Positions 31,012-37,950 of a DNA stretch of 37,950 bases are shown one piece after another. Position numbers and translations under genes: made by a program. The first letter of the stretch is position 1. Each line of letters starts with the position of its first letter. This stretch comes from Clostridia bacterium (GTDB taxonomy: Bacteria; Bacillota; Clostridia; Christensenellales; Aristaeellaceae). The DNA is taken from positions 1 through 37,950 of the forward strand of contig JAUNNK010000011.1 of assembly GCA_030537335.1 (NCBI GenBank), written 5' to 3'. A model generated the notes under the pieces. That model was not told where the DNA came from. It saw nothing but the letters and a program-made list of their open reading frames with translations, and did no database searches.

Positions 31012-31698
31012 CTATTCCAGGATCTGCGCGAGCCGGAAATCCAGTCCATCGCAGGAAACCTGGTGGTAGCGCAGGCCGTCCACCTCGCCGCGTATGGCTC
31101 CGGCAAGGCCCGCGCCGTGGAGGTGGCCGTAGACCACGTCCTGCGCGCCGTAGCGCTTCAGCAGATCCGAAAAGCCCTCCGCCGACTCCGTGCGCGGCGG
31201 ATAGTGCATCATGGCGACCAGCGGCGCGGTCTCGCTGCGCGCGCGGGCGCTCTTGAGCGACATCTCCAGCCGCTGGCGCTCCCGCAGATAGATGCGCAGG
31301 TCGTCGCCGTCCACCGCCGCCTCTGCGGGAATCTGCCAGCCCCGGGATCCGGCGAAGAGCACGCCGTCCAGAAACAGGCTGTCGTTCTGAAGCGCAAAGC
31401 AGTTTTCCCTGAGCGTGCGGCGCACGCGACCGATGGAGCTCCACCAGTAGTCGTGGTTGCCCCGCAGCAGAATCTTGGTTCCCGGCAGCTCGCCGATGCG
31501 ATCCAGATCCTCCTGCGCCTCCTCCAGATGCATGGCCCAGCTCAGGTCTCCGGGCAGCAGCACCACGTCCTGCGCCTGCACCCGCTCGATCCAATCGGCG
31601 CGAATCCGTTCAAAGTGATTCGTCCATTGGGGGCCGAAGACGTCCATCGGCTTCTGCCGGGCGGGCAGGTGCAGATCCGAGATTGCCCAGACCGCCAC
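31012..31698 (-). CDS. Calcineurin-like metallophosphoesterase
   Basis: A 228-aa cytoplasmic phosphoesterase with a full two-metal site: D8 and H10 (ISDLHL), D51 (LPGDLSWAMH), N81 and H82 (RGNHDYWW), then a later MMHYPP and GHLH. The WAISDLHL start and WWSSIGRVRRTL segment match a Clostridial subgroup annotated only as metallophosphoesterase; the substrate is unknown. The start is GTG 31698, two bases after the stop of the zinc-ribbon gene, with GAGGA nine bases upstream. The two genes form one unit ended by the terminator at 30962. Confidence 0.9.
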   Translation of the reverse strand: MAVWAISDLHLPARQKPMDVFGPQWTNHFERIRADWIERVQAQDVVLLPGDLSWAMHLEEAQEDLDRIGELPGTKILLRGNHDYWWSSIGRVRRTLRENCFALQNDSLFLDGVLFAGSRGWQIPAEAAVDGDDLRIYLRERQRLEMSLKSARARSETAPLVAMMHYPPRTESAEGFSDLLKRYGAQDVVYGHLHGAGLAGAIRGEVDGLRYHQVSCDGLDFRLAQILE

Positions 31699-31700
31699 GC

Positions 31701-32102
31701 TCAGCGATCCTCGCCGGACATGTCATCCTCATCATCCTCGTCGTCATCGTCGCCGAAGAAGCCGTCGTCGTCCTCCGCAAAGGACTCGCCGCCCATATCC
31801 TCGTCGAGATCCAACTCGATTTCGTCCATCGTGCTGACGGAATCGATGCCTCCGATGGTCGAGGTATCCGTGACCACGGTCTCCTCGCTCTGCGTATCGC
31901 TGTCGCGCTGCGCCAGCTCCTTCAGGCAGTAAGCGCACAGCTCCTGGCCCGGCACCACCGGATTCTCTCCGCACTCGGAGCAGAGCTCCAGCATTTCGTC
32001 CTGCTCGCTCTCACCGCGAACCTCGCGCTTGCATACGGAGCACATCTTGTCGGTATCGAGCATGTAATTCAGTTCACAGCGCGGGCATTTGATCAGACCC
32101 AT
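31701..32102 (-). CDS. Zinc-ribbon protein with acidic tail
   Basis: A 133-aa protein of unknown function. Residues 1-62 carry four CxxC knuckles (CPRC, CSVC, CSEC, CAYC), enough for two zinc ribbons of the kind used for nucleic-acid or protein contacts. From about residue 70 it is low-complexity and very acidic, ending in a run of Asp and Glu (FFGDDDDEDDEDDMSGED). The first ribbon sequence IKCPRCELNYM is common in small Clostridial proteins. GGGAGGAAG precedes ATG 32102. It is followed two bases later by the metallophosphoesterase gene. Confidence 0.8.
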   Translation of the reverse strand: MGLIKCPRCELNYMLDTDKMCSVCKREVRGESEQDEMLELCSECGENPVVPGQELCAYCLKELAQRDSDTQSEETVVTDTSTIGGIDSVSTMDEIELDLDEDMGGESFAEDDDGFFGDDDDEDDEDDMSGEDR

Positions 32103-32190
32103 GAATTCTTCCTCCCAGCATCGGCGTTTTTCGCTTCAGCCTTGCAACAAGACTTCTGCGGGAAAAATTTCCTTCCATATACACCATGTT

Positions 32191-32218
32191 ATTATACACA
32201 AATGTCCCCAAAGCGCAA
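32191..32218 (-). promoter_or_regulatory. Sigma-A promoter of the zinc-ribbon/phosphoesterase unit
   Basis: On the minus strand: TTGCGC (32218-32213), a 16-base spacer, TATAAT (32196-32191). It leaves a leader of about 80 bases. Confidence 0.6.
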
Positions 32219-32235
32219 GAGGTATTTGCGCAAAA

Positions 32236-32829
32236 TCACTTTTTTTCGGGATTCTCCGCGCGCAGATGCGTGGAAAGACGGCGGATGTCCTCCGCGTAGA
32301 CCTCCCGCAGCGCGGGATTGTAGATCAGCGACGCGGGGTGGTACATGGGATACAGCCGCAGGCCGTCCACGTCCTGAAACGCTCCGTGCACATCCCCGAT
32401 CACCGCCTTCGGCCCGGTCAGCGCGCGCAGCGGCACGTTGCCCAGCGTGACAATCACCTCCGGCGCGACCAGCTCGATCTCCCGCCGCAGCCAGGGCAGA
32501 AACAGGCTGACCTCCTCCCGGGTGGGAGGACGGTTCACCGTGCGCCCGGCGGCGGAGCGCTTCGTCGGGCGGAACTTGACGGCGTTGGTCACGTACAATT
32601 CGCCGCGCTCCATGCCGGCAAGCTCCAGAAACTCATTCAGGTTTTTCCCGGCCTTGCCCACGAAGGGACGGCCCTGGAGGGTCTCCTGCTCGCCCGGAGC
32701 CTCGCCCACCAGCATCACACGCGCGCCGATCTCGCCCTCGCCGTGCACCAGGATCTTTTTCTCGCCCTCGTACAGCTCGGCGATGAGCCGGTTCAGCTCC
32801 TCGCGCATTCTATCCAGTTCGCCGCTCAC
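32236..32829 (-). CDS. Uracil-DNA glycosylase-family protein without iron-sulfur cysteines
   Basis: A 197-aa paralogue of the preceding gene in the UDG superfamily (family 4/UdgX-like). Motif A is GEAPGEQETLQGRPFVG and the late motif is YHPASLI, so the DNA-uracil pocket seems kept. But the protein contains no cysteine at all, and the KCRPP of Fe-S enzymes is replaced by KFRPT. A short insertion (TKRSAAGRTVNRPPT) sits where UdgX enzymes have their KRRIH loop, with Asn in the likely position of the crosslinking His. The start is GTG 32829, overlapping the stop of the Fe-S enzyme gene (GTGA). Confidence 0.85.
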   Translation of the reverse strand: MSGELDRMREELNRLIAELYEGEKKILVHGEGEIGARVMLVGEAPGEQETLQGRPFVGKAGKNLNEFLELAGMERGELYVTNAVKFRPTKRSAAGRTVNRPPTREEVSLFLPWLRREIELVAPEVIVTLGNVPLRALTGPKAVIGDVHGAFQDVDGLRLYPMYHPASLIYNPALREVYAEDIRRLSTHLRAENPEKK

Positions 32830-33413
32830 TTATCCGCCTCCGCGCCCCCGGCTTCCGCCTGAATTTCGCTTAGTTTGGCCCGAACCTTCTGAAAATCATC
32901 CCAGGCCTCGCGCTTTTTGGAGGGATCGCGCAGCAGCGCCGAGGGATGGAAGGTGGGCATGAACCACACGCCCTTGCGCTCGAACCACTGACCGTGCTGA
33001 CGCATGACGGAAATTTCCTGCTGGAGCGTGTAGCGGCAGGCCACCTTGCCCAGCAGCACCACCACCTTCGGCCGCACCAGGGCCACCTGGGCGCGCAGGT
33101 AGTTGAGGCAGGCCTGGGCCTCGTCCGGCTCCGGGTTGCGGTTCTGCGGCGGGCGGCACTTGACCACGTTGCAGATGTACACCTGCTCGCGCTCCAGGCC
33201 GATGGCGGCGATCATCCGCGTGAGCAGCTCGCCGGAACGCCCCACGAAGGGCCGTCCCTGCATATCCTCGTCATGACCGGGGCCCTCGCCGATGAACATC
33301 AGCGTTGCGTGCGGGTCGCCCTCGCCGGGAACCACGTTGTTGCGCGTCTCGCACAGGCGGCACTTGCGGCATGCGCCGATCTCCTCCGTCAATTGTGCCC
33401 AGGATGTCCTCAT
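32826..33413 (-). CDS. Family 4 uracil-DNA glycosylase, Fe-S type
   Basis: Removes uracil from DNA to start base-excision repair. The 195-aa length is normal for family 4. The four cluster ligands are most likely C15 and C18 (GACRKC), C86 (VVKCRPP) and C102 (EAQACLNYL). Motif A is IGEGPGHDEDMQGRPFVGRSG and motif B FHPSALLRDP; VYICNVVKCRPPQNRNPEPDE is typical for the family. ATG 33413 has GGAG upstream. Its stop overlaps the start of a cysteine-free paralogue, so both are made from one message. Confidence 0.93.
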   Translation of the reverse strand: MRTSWAQLTEEIGACRKCRLCETRNNVVPGEGDPHATLMFIGEGPGHDEDMQGRPFVGRSGELLTRMIAAIGLEREQVYICNVVKCRPPQNRNPEPDEAQACLNYLRAQVALVRPKVVVLLGKVACRYTLQQEISVMRQHGQWFERKGVWFMPTFHPSALLRDPSKKREAWDDFQKVRAKLSEIQAEAGGAEADK

Positions 33414-33451
33414 AAGCTCATCTCCCAGCGCTCTCGTCCCAAGTATACACA

Positions 33452-33476
33452 AATCCGGCGGTTTGCACGCCGGATT
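33452..33476 (-). terminator. Hairpin after the small membrane protein gene
   Basis: AATCCGGCG (33452-33460) pairs with CGCCGGATT (33468-33476) around a 7-base loop. On the minus strand TTGTGT follows, a poor T-run, so termination may be partial. Confidence 0.55.
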
Positions 33477-33493
33477 GTTCTGTCGGCAGCGCG

Positions 33494-33718
33494 TCACACC
33501 TCGGGCACGACCACTGCCTTCATGAAGATCTCCCACAGCGTTTTGAAGGTCACGGGAACGTCCGCGACGACCCAGCGCACCAGCGCGGTGAGCAAAATGA
33601 CGCAGCCGATGATGACCAGTATGCCCGCCAGCACGGCGATAAAATCGAACATTCCCGCAAAGATCTGGAACTTCACTCTGCGGCGGCGGGCCTCCTCCCG
33701 GGTATAGAGCTTTGCCAT
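33494..33718 (-). CDS. Small single-pass membrane protein
   Basis: A 74-aa protein with a basic N-terminus (TREEARRRRVK) and one long hydrophobic segment of about 30 residues (FIAVLAGILVIIGCVILLTALV, seen in part), probably N-in. A second amphipathic stretch (FKTLWEIFMKAVVV) may lie on the membrane. Function unknown. AGAGGTG with a 6-base spacer selects ATG 33718, and a good promoter lies just upstream. Its own promoter and terminator suggest independent expression. Confidence 0.65.
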   Translation of the reverse strand: MAKLYTREEARRRRVKFQIFAGMFDFIAVLAGILVIIGCVILLTALVRWVVADVPVTFKTLWEIFMKAVVVPEV

Positions 33719-33740
33719 TCGTTTCACCTCTCTATTCGTC

Positions 33741-33769
33741 AGTATAGCACAGAGCGCGGCAAAATTCAA
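33741..33769 (-). promoter_or_regulatory. Sigma-A promoter of the small membrane protein gene
   Basis: On the minus strand: TTGAAT (33769-33764), a 17-base spacer, TATACT (33746-33741), with an extended -10 TG. The -35 starts directly after the VanW stop codon. Confidence 0.6.
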
Positions 33770-35764
33770 TTACGGCCCGTACTCAATTATTTCCTTTGTC
33801 GCGCGATAGTTGCTCTTGCACAGCTGCTCGCGGTTGATCTCGTTGCCGTTTGCATCCCAGTAGACCTTGTAGGTCACTGCAGAGGTTCCCTTCTTGCCGT
33901 TCTGCACCACCTTGCTGCTGCCGGAGGCCATGGTGAAGTTCACGCGGTACTCCGTCTCGTAGTCGATGTCGCCGGTCTTCTTGCTCTCGAGGGTGATGCT
34001 CATGCCGTCGGGCAGGAGCTTGCCGAAGATGCCGAAGTGCACGCGCTTGTCGTCGCTGAGATAGCAGCAGATGTACACGTTCTCGTCGGTGGAGTTGGTG
34101 AACCTGAGATCCTTGTTGCCCCAGTCCACCGCCGCGTCCTTGCCCGCGTCCACATAGGACACCGTCAGGGAGTGGGCGTGGCGCTCGTTGATGGTGAGGT
34201 TGGCCTTCACGGCGGCGTTGAACAGCGTGGTGGACACCTGGCAGATGCCGCCGCCCACCTCCTGCGTCACCTCGCCGCTGGAGTAGGCCGGGGCGGTCTT
34301 GAAGCCCCGGGCCGTGGTGCGCTCGCCCACGGTCTGGTTGAAGGAGAAGGTCTCGCCGGGCTCCAGACAGGTGCCGTTGATGAGGGAAATCGCAAGCGAG
34401 ATGTTGGACAGGCGGTTGGAGCTGGAGGAGGACGCGTTGGTCACGGCAGAGCTGATCATGCCGTACTGCGCGGACACGTTCTCCAGCGTCACCTGCGGCT
34501 GCACTGCGGCGACCTCCATGGCAATCTGTCCGCCGCCACTCTGAAGCGCCTGTTCGATGGACGCAACCAGCGCCTCCTGATTCAGCACGCGGCCCGCCTG
34601 CTCCTGTTCGTACTGGAAGGTCTGGGTGCCGAAGTCGAAGGACAGCAGGCGCGCATCCTGTGCCTCGGCGTCGATCTGCTGGGCGAGGCGCGACGCGAAG
34701 GAGCGCACCACCTCGTCGGTGTACATGCTTCTGCTAACCGTGTAGCTCGACGGCGACTCCATGCGCAGCGCAATGCGATTGTAGCGCTCCACCAGCGAGC
34801 CCTGCCGCCCGGCGTTCCACGCGCTGGAGAGCACCGTCTCGTAATCGCTGGTGTAGCCCATCTGCTCGGCGGTAACCTGCGCGCCCTCGTTGAGCACCGC
34901 AGCCACCTGCCGGTAACCCGGCTCGATCTGGGTGTTCCAGTAGTCCAGCGCCTCCGGAAGGGTCATATCGGACACGTCCACGCCCTCCACCGTGGTTCCA
35001 GCGTAGAAGGTCTGCTTCGCCACCACGGCCTTCATCTGCGTGAACTCCGCATAGGCCTGCTGACGCCACACGCCCACGCCGGCCATGCCCGCGATCAGCA
35101 GAAGTAGCAGAAAGGTCATGCCGTTCACCGGGCTGCGCCCGCGCTGCTTTTTATGCGGCGGCCTCCTCGGCGGCTCGTGGGGCGGACGTTTGCCCTCGCG
35201 CCGGGGTCTGCGCTGCAGCGCGTCAAAGTCGTCGTAGCTGTCGTAGGGATCGTAGGCCATCCTCGGCGCGGGTGCGCGCCGGGGCGCTTCCGCCTGCATG
35301 TATGTGCTCTGAGAGCTGCGCCGTGCCAGCGGATTCTCCTGCACCGCATTCCGGGGATTGCGCCTTCCGGGCGCGGAAGATGCCTTCTTCTTCGCCGCTG
35401 CATTCGCCGTCGCGCCCGTGGACTTCCTTCCACCTGCGGTGGCGGTACGGGCAGATGTACCCGATTTCTTCGCAGTTGAATTTGCAGTCCGCGTAGTCGC
35501 GCCCGTCGCCTTCTTCGCGCCCGCATTTGCAGTCCGCGCGGTAGCCGGCTTCTTCGCGCCTACGGCAGACGCCCCCGTCGCCTTCTTCGCCCCCGTTCCG
35601 ACAACCTTCGTCCCCGCATTCCGGGCAGCAGAAGATGCGGAAGTGCGCTTTGCGCCGCTTCCGCTGCCATTGCGCGCCCCAGCAGAGCGAGCTCCACCCT
35701 GCTTCCGGGGCTGCGTATCTATCTCAAAATTTGCCAGTTCACGCGTTCTGCGTTCGCCGTTCAT
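33770..35764 (-). CDS. VanW-family membrane protein with long basic N-terminal tail
   Basis: A 664-aa protein in three parts. Residues 1-215 are low-complexity and basic, rich in Ala, Lys, Thr, Gly and Arg, with repeated GAKKATGA and TARTA units, then a Pro/Arg-rich end. One transmembrane helix follows (MTFLLLLLIAGMAGVGVW, about 216-233). Outside is a YoaR-like region (about 245-430) and a VanW domain with the motifs GETFSFNQTVGERT, VGGGICQVSTTLFNAA and NERHAHS (about 455-590). VanW proteins occur with cell-wall functions and vancomycin clusters, but their activity is unknown. The start at 35764 fits the promoter, whose transcript would begin near the upstream ATG (35782). Confidence 0.88.
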   Translation of the reverse strand: MNGERRTRELANFEIDTQPRKQGGARSAGARNGSGSGAKRTSASSAARNAGTKVVGTGAKKATGASAVGAKKPATARTANAGAKKATGATTRTANSTAKKSGTSARTATAGGRKSTGATANAAAKKKASSAPGRRNPRNAVQENPLARRSSQSTYMQAEAPRRAPAPRMAYDPYDSYDDFDALQRRPRREGKRPPHEPPRRPPHKKQRGRSPVNGMTFLLLLLIAGMAGVGVWRQQAYAEFTQMKAVVAKQTFYAGTTVEGVDVSDMTLPEALDYWNTQIEPGYRQVAAVLNEGAQVTAEQMGYTSDYETVLSSAWNAGRQGSLVERYNRIALRMESPSSYTVSRSMYTDEVVRSFASRLAQQIDAEAQDARLLSFDFGTQTFQYEQEQAGRVLNQEALVASIEQALQSGGGQIAMEVAAVQPQVTLENVSAQYGMISSAVTNASSSSSNRLSNISLAISLINGTCLEPGETFSFNQTVGERTTARGFKTAPAYSSGEVTQEVGGGICQVSTTLFNAAVKANLTINERHAHSLTVSYVDAGKDAAVDWGNKDLRFTNSTDENVYICCYLSDDKRVHFGIFGKLLPDGMSITLESKKTGDIDYETEYRVNFTMASGSSKVVQNGKKGTSAVTYKVYWDANGNEINREQLCKSNYRATKEIIEYGP

Positions 35765-35788
35765 GAATCCAAAACACTCCATGTTCCC

Positions 35789-35816
35789 AGTATAACCCGA
35801 TTCGCTCTGAACACAA
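35789..35816 (-). promoter_or_regulatory. Sigma-A promoter of the VanW gene
   Basis: On the minus strand: TTGTGT (35816-35811), a 16-base spacer, TATACT (35794-35789). Transcription would begin near 35782, which argues for translation from ATG 35764. Confidence 0.5.
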
Positions 35817-35908
35817 TCCCATTATAAGGAATGGTTCCGGTGCAATCAAGCCCTTTGCGTTAACTTCTCATGACAGCCGATGGGCACATTTTCCCCAAAA
35901 CATGCGCA

Positions 35909-35937
35909 GGGCGGAGGTGCATTCCACACCTCCGCCC
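35909..35937 (-). terminator. Hairpin after rarA
   Basis: GGGCGGAGGTG (35909-35919) pairs perfectly with CACCTCCGCCC (35927-35937). It is 14 bases past the rarA stop; only four T follow about 10 bases later. Confidence 0.7.
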
Positions 35938-35951
35938 CGCAAATCCACATT

Positions 35952-37277
35952 CTATGCGCTGGGATCCGGCGCATCATCAAAGCCGCGCCTCTCCCGCAGC
36001 GCGCGAATCTCGTTCTCATAGCCCTGCTCGCTGGGCTCGTAGTAGGGCATGCCCTGTGCCTCCAGCGGCGCGTACTGCTGCTGCACGTAGTGGCCGGGGT
36101 AATCGTGGGCATACTTGTAGCCCTCGCCGCAGCCCAGCTGATCCGCGCCCCGGTAGTGGGTGTCGCGCAGGTGCACCGGCACCGGCTGGTAGCCGCCGCG
36201 CTCCGCGTCCTCCATGGCGCGGTCGATGGCCATCACCACGGAGTTCGACTTCGGACTCTCGCACACGGCAATGATCGCCTGGGAAATGGGCAGCTTGGCC
36301 TCCGGCATGCCGATGGCCTCCAGCGCCTGCATGGCCGCGACGGCTTGGAGCATGGCCATGGGATTGGCCAGACCTACGTCCTCGCTGGCGTGGGCGATGA
36401 TCCGCCGCACAATGATCCTGGGATCCACGCCCGCATGGTTCATCCGGGCGAACCAAGCCAGCGCCGCGTCGCTGTCGGAGCCCCGCAGCGATTTGCAGAA
36501 GGCGGAGAGCATGTCGTAGAACAGGGATTCGTCCATCTGAATCACCTTGCTCTGGATGGACTCCTCGGCCACCTCCAGCGTGACGCGAATGGCGCCGTCG
36601 GCCTCCATGGGCGTGGTGAGCACCGCCAGCTCCAGCGCATTCAGGGCGCTGCGCACGTCGCCGTTTGCCACCAGGGCGATGTGATCCAGCGCATCGTCAT
36701 CGATCTGCACCTCCTGATCGCCGTAGCCGTTCACCGGGTCGGCGATGGCATTGAGCACGGCGCACTTGACCTCCTCCGCAGACAGCGGCTCGAAGTGGAA
36801 CAGGCGGCAGCGGCTGACGATGGCGGGGGTCATGGCGATCATCGGGTTTTCGGTGGTGGAGCCGATGAAGCGGATCACGCCCTGCTCGATGGCCGGCAGG
36901 ATGGAGTCGGACTGGGCCTTGCTCCAGCGGTGGCACTCGTCCAGCAAAAGATAGGTCGGCTGGCCGTAGAGGTTGAGTCGGTCCTGGGCCGCGCGCAGCA
37001 CCTCGCGCACGTCGGCCACGCCGCTGGTGACGGCATTGAGCTTGACGAAGGCGGCCTGGGTGCTCTCGGCGATGATGGAGGCCAGCGTTGTCTTTCCGCA
37101 GCCGGGCGGGCCCCAGAAGATGGAGCTGGTGAGCCGGTCGGCCTCGATGGCGCGGCGCAAAAGCTTCCCTTTTCCCACGATCTGCGTCTGACCGATGAAA
37201 TCATCCAGCGTGCGCGGGCGCATGCGGTCGGCCAGCGGGGCCATGCTGCGGGCGCTGGCGGAGAACAGATCCTCCAT
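35952..37277 (-). CDS. rarA: Replication-associated recombination ATPase RarA (MgsA)
   Basis: An AAA+ ATPase of the clamp-loader clade acting at stalled replication forks. The 441-aa chain starts with the family opening PLADRMRPRTLDDFIGQ. Walker A is GPPGCGKT (56-63), Walker B LLLDECHRW (usual form DEIHRF), and sensor 1 FIGSTTENP. The C-terminal oligomerisation region has RGSDSDAALAWFARM, IIVRRIIAHASEDVGLA and YKYAHDYPGHYVQQQY (typical RarA end). GGGAGGATC precedes ATG 37277. The 39 bases upstream of that ATG in the same frame have no ribosome site. Confidence 0.95.
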   Translation of the reverse strand: MEDLFSASARSMAPLADRMRPRTLDDFIGQTQIVGKGKLLRRAIEADRLTSSIFWGPPGCGKTTLASIIAESTQAAFVKLNAVTSGVADVREVLRAAQDRLNLYGQPTYLLLDECHRWSKAQSDSILPAIEQGVIRFIGSTTENPMIAMTPAIVSRCRLFHFEPLSAEEVKCAVLNAIADPVNGYGDQEVQIDDDALDHIALVANGDVRSALNALELAVLTTPMEADGAIRVTLEVAEESIQSKVIQMDESLFYDMLSAFCKSLRGSDSDAALAWFARMNHAGVDPRIIVRRIIAHASEDVGLANPMAMLQAVAAMQALEAIGMPEAKLPISQAIIAVCESPKSNSVVMAIDRAMEDAERGGYQPVPVHLRDTHYRGADQLGCGEGYKYAHDYPGHYVQQQYAPLEAQGMPYYEPSEQGYENEIRALRERRGFDDAPDPSA

Positions 37278-37304
37278 GGTGATCCTCCCTTGTCTGGCAA
37301 TTTC

Positions 37305-37332
37305 CGTATAACACAAAGGGAACGCAATGCAA
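37305..37332 (-). promoter_or_regulatory. Possible promoter of rarA
   Basis: On the minus strand: TTGCAT (37332-37327), a 16-base spacer, TATACG (37310-37305). It lies within and behind the rpsT terminator. The -10 is imperfect. Confidence 0.35.
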
Positions 37333-37350
37333 TAAACAATCGCGTTCCCT
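37317..37350 (-). terminator. Terminator after rpsT
   Basis: AGGGAACGC (37317-37325) pairs with GCGTTCCCT (37342-37350) around a 16-base A/T-rich loop. On the minus strand TTGTGTT follows. Confidence 0.65.
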
Positions 37351-37369
37351 CTGTTGCACTTTGGTGACC

Positions 37370-37630
37370 TTACTGAGCGGCTTTGGCAAGACGCTTGGCC
37401 ATGCGAGCCTTTTTGCGGTTCGCAGCGTTCTTATGAATAACGCCCTTTGCCGCGGCCTTGTCAACCGCACCCTGCGTCGCGCTGAGGAGCTTGACATCGG
37501 CCTCGTTCGCGGATACGGCGGTGTCGAACTTCTTGATCTGAGTCTTCATAGCGGACTTGATCATGCGGTTGCGCAGGTTCTTCTTCTCGGTCACCTTCAC
37601 GCGCTTGATGGCAGACTTGATATTCGGCAA
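37370..37630 (-). CDS. rpsT: 30S ribosomal protein S20
   Basis: Primary 16S rRNA-binding protein of the small subunit. The 86-aa chain is normal length and starts (M)[11 protein letters not shown], with [16 protein letters not shown] in the middle and the [16 protein letters not shown] signature near the C-terminus. The only start that gives the conserved N-terminus is TTG 37630, five bases after GGGAGGTGA. S20 genes next to gpr are also seen in B. subtilis. Transcribed alone from a strong promoter at 37664. Confidence 0.96.
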   Translation of the reverse strand: MPNIKSAIKRVKVTEKKNLRNRMIKSAMKTQIKKFDTAVSANEADVKLLSATQGAVDKAAAKGVIHKNAANRKKARMAKRLAKAAQ

Positions 37631-37663
37631 ATTGTTCACCTCCCTACGCAAATTGCAACTAAT

Positions 37664-37692
37664 ATTATAGCACCGACTCCGACAAAATGCAA
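37664..37692 (-). promoter_or_regulatory. Sigma-A promoter of rpsT
   Basis: On the minus strand: TTGCAT (37692-37687), a 17-base spacer, TATAAT (37669-37664), with an extended -10 TG. The leader is about 27 bases. Confidence 0.75.
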
Positions 37693-37721
37693 GGCCCAAG
37701 ATACATTTTGTTGAAAAACTT

Positions 37722-37731
37722 GGGTAAACTA
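37722..37731 (+). promoter_or_regulatory. Sigma-F/sigma-G-like -10 element of gpr
   Basis: GGGTAAACTA fits the sigma-F -10 consensus GGNNANANTW and ends 31 bases before the gpr start. The matching -35 is poor (GATACA near 37700, spacing too long), so only the -10 is proposed. Confidence 0.35.
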
Positions 37732-37762
37732 ATTCCGAAATTTTGATAGACGAGGTGATTTC

Positions 37763-37950
37763 ATGACTGCTGTGCGCACCGATCTTGCCATGGAGAACCT
37801 GGGAACGGACTCCTCCTTCCCCGGGGTGGACGTGCACCGCTGGGAGGAGAGCGACATTCAATTGAGCGAGGTGGTGATCCGCACGGAGGACGCGGCCCGC
37901 CAGCTGGGCAAGCCCTGCGGAAATTACCTGACGTTGGAGTGCCGCCTGCT
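37763..37950 (+). CDS. gpr: Spore germination protease Gpr (3' end outside window)
   Basis: Endoprotease that degrades small acid-soluble spore proteins when spores germinate. The first 62 residues are visible. [12 protein letters not shown] contains the conserved RTDLA where the zymogen is cleaved in Bacillus, and [18 protein letters not shown] matches the following conserved region. The predicted propeptide before the D-L cleavage point is only 7 residues, against 15-16 in Bacillus. GAGGTGA with a 4-base spacer precedes ATG 37763. It is divergent from rpsT and probably expressed in the forespore. Confidence 0.9.
   Translation, partial: MTAVRTDLAMENLGTDSSFPGVDVHRWEESDIQLSEVVIRTEDAARQLGKPCGNYLTLECRL

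Overview
The window looks like chromosomal DNA of a spore-forming, G+C-rich Firmicute of the class Clostridia (a gut-type Christensenellales or Oscillospirales relative is my guess; the sequence does not fix the taxon). Two genes point to sporulation: a full sigma-G gene with a sigma-F-type promoter in front of it, and the start of the spore germination protease gene gpr next to rpsT at the right edge. Other Firmicute marks are strong GGAGG ribosome sites, a type III glutamine synthetase, a KtrAB-like potassium system, a BspA-type leucine-rich-repeat protein, a UPF0371/DUF1846 protein and a VanW protein. I see no tRNA, rRNA, CRISPR, prophage or insertion sequence.

Layout. 1-380: end of a peptidoglycan-binding-domain gene and back-to-back terminators. 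385-6796: a complete aspartate-to-threonine block, with thrC-thrB-UPF0735 leftward and hom-lysC-asd rightward from one 130-base divergent promoter region. 6912-11371: a secreted leucine-rich-repeat protein, DUF1846, a flavin-reductase-like protein and sigG. 11436-16426 (leftward): a PrsA-like foldase lipoprotein and the operon fruK-ktrB-ktrA-hypothetical. 16558-20184: HAD hydrolase, Ig-like (Big2) surface protein, a 95-aa unknown and radC. 20346-24501: glnN and glutamine-dependent nadE. 24552-28104: rpiB (leftward) and a four-gene ABC transporter unit (rightward). 28176-37630 (leftward): birA, queH, lipid kinase, metallophosphoesterase, zinc-ribbon protein, two uracil-DNA glycosylases, a small membrane protein, VanW, rarA and rpsT. 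37763 to the end: gpr.

Genes that work together: asd, lysC, hom, thrB and thrC give the full route from aspartate to threonine, with an ACT-domain protein translated together with thrB. GlnN supplies glutamine, which NadE uses as its nitrogen donor. KtrB and KtrA form a potassium channel and its gate and share an operon with 1-phosphofructokinase. The substrate-binding protein, permease and ATPase form one importer.

Best candidates for something new: (i) the threonine divergon, with overlapping -10 boxes, a 16-base palindrome and a co-translated ACT/HTH-like protein; (ii) a consensus promoter and operator driving fruK-ktrBA; (iii) a tandem of an Fe-S uracil-DNA glycosylase and a cysteine-free paralogue with a UdgX-like loop layout; (iv) a parvulin domain split by a coiled coil; (v) a VanW protein with a histone-H1-like basic tail; (vi) structured leaders before DUF1846 and nadE. 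Gene starts were chosen from ribosome binding sites. Promoter and terminator calls were made by eye.
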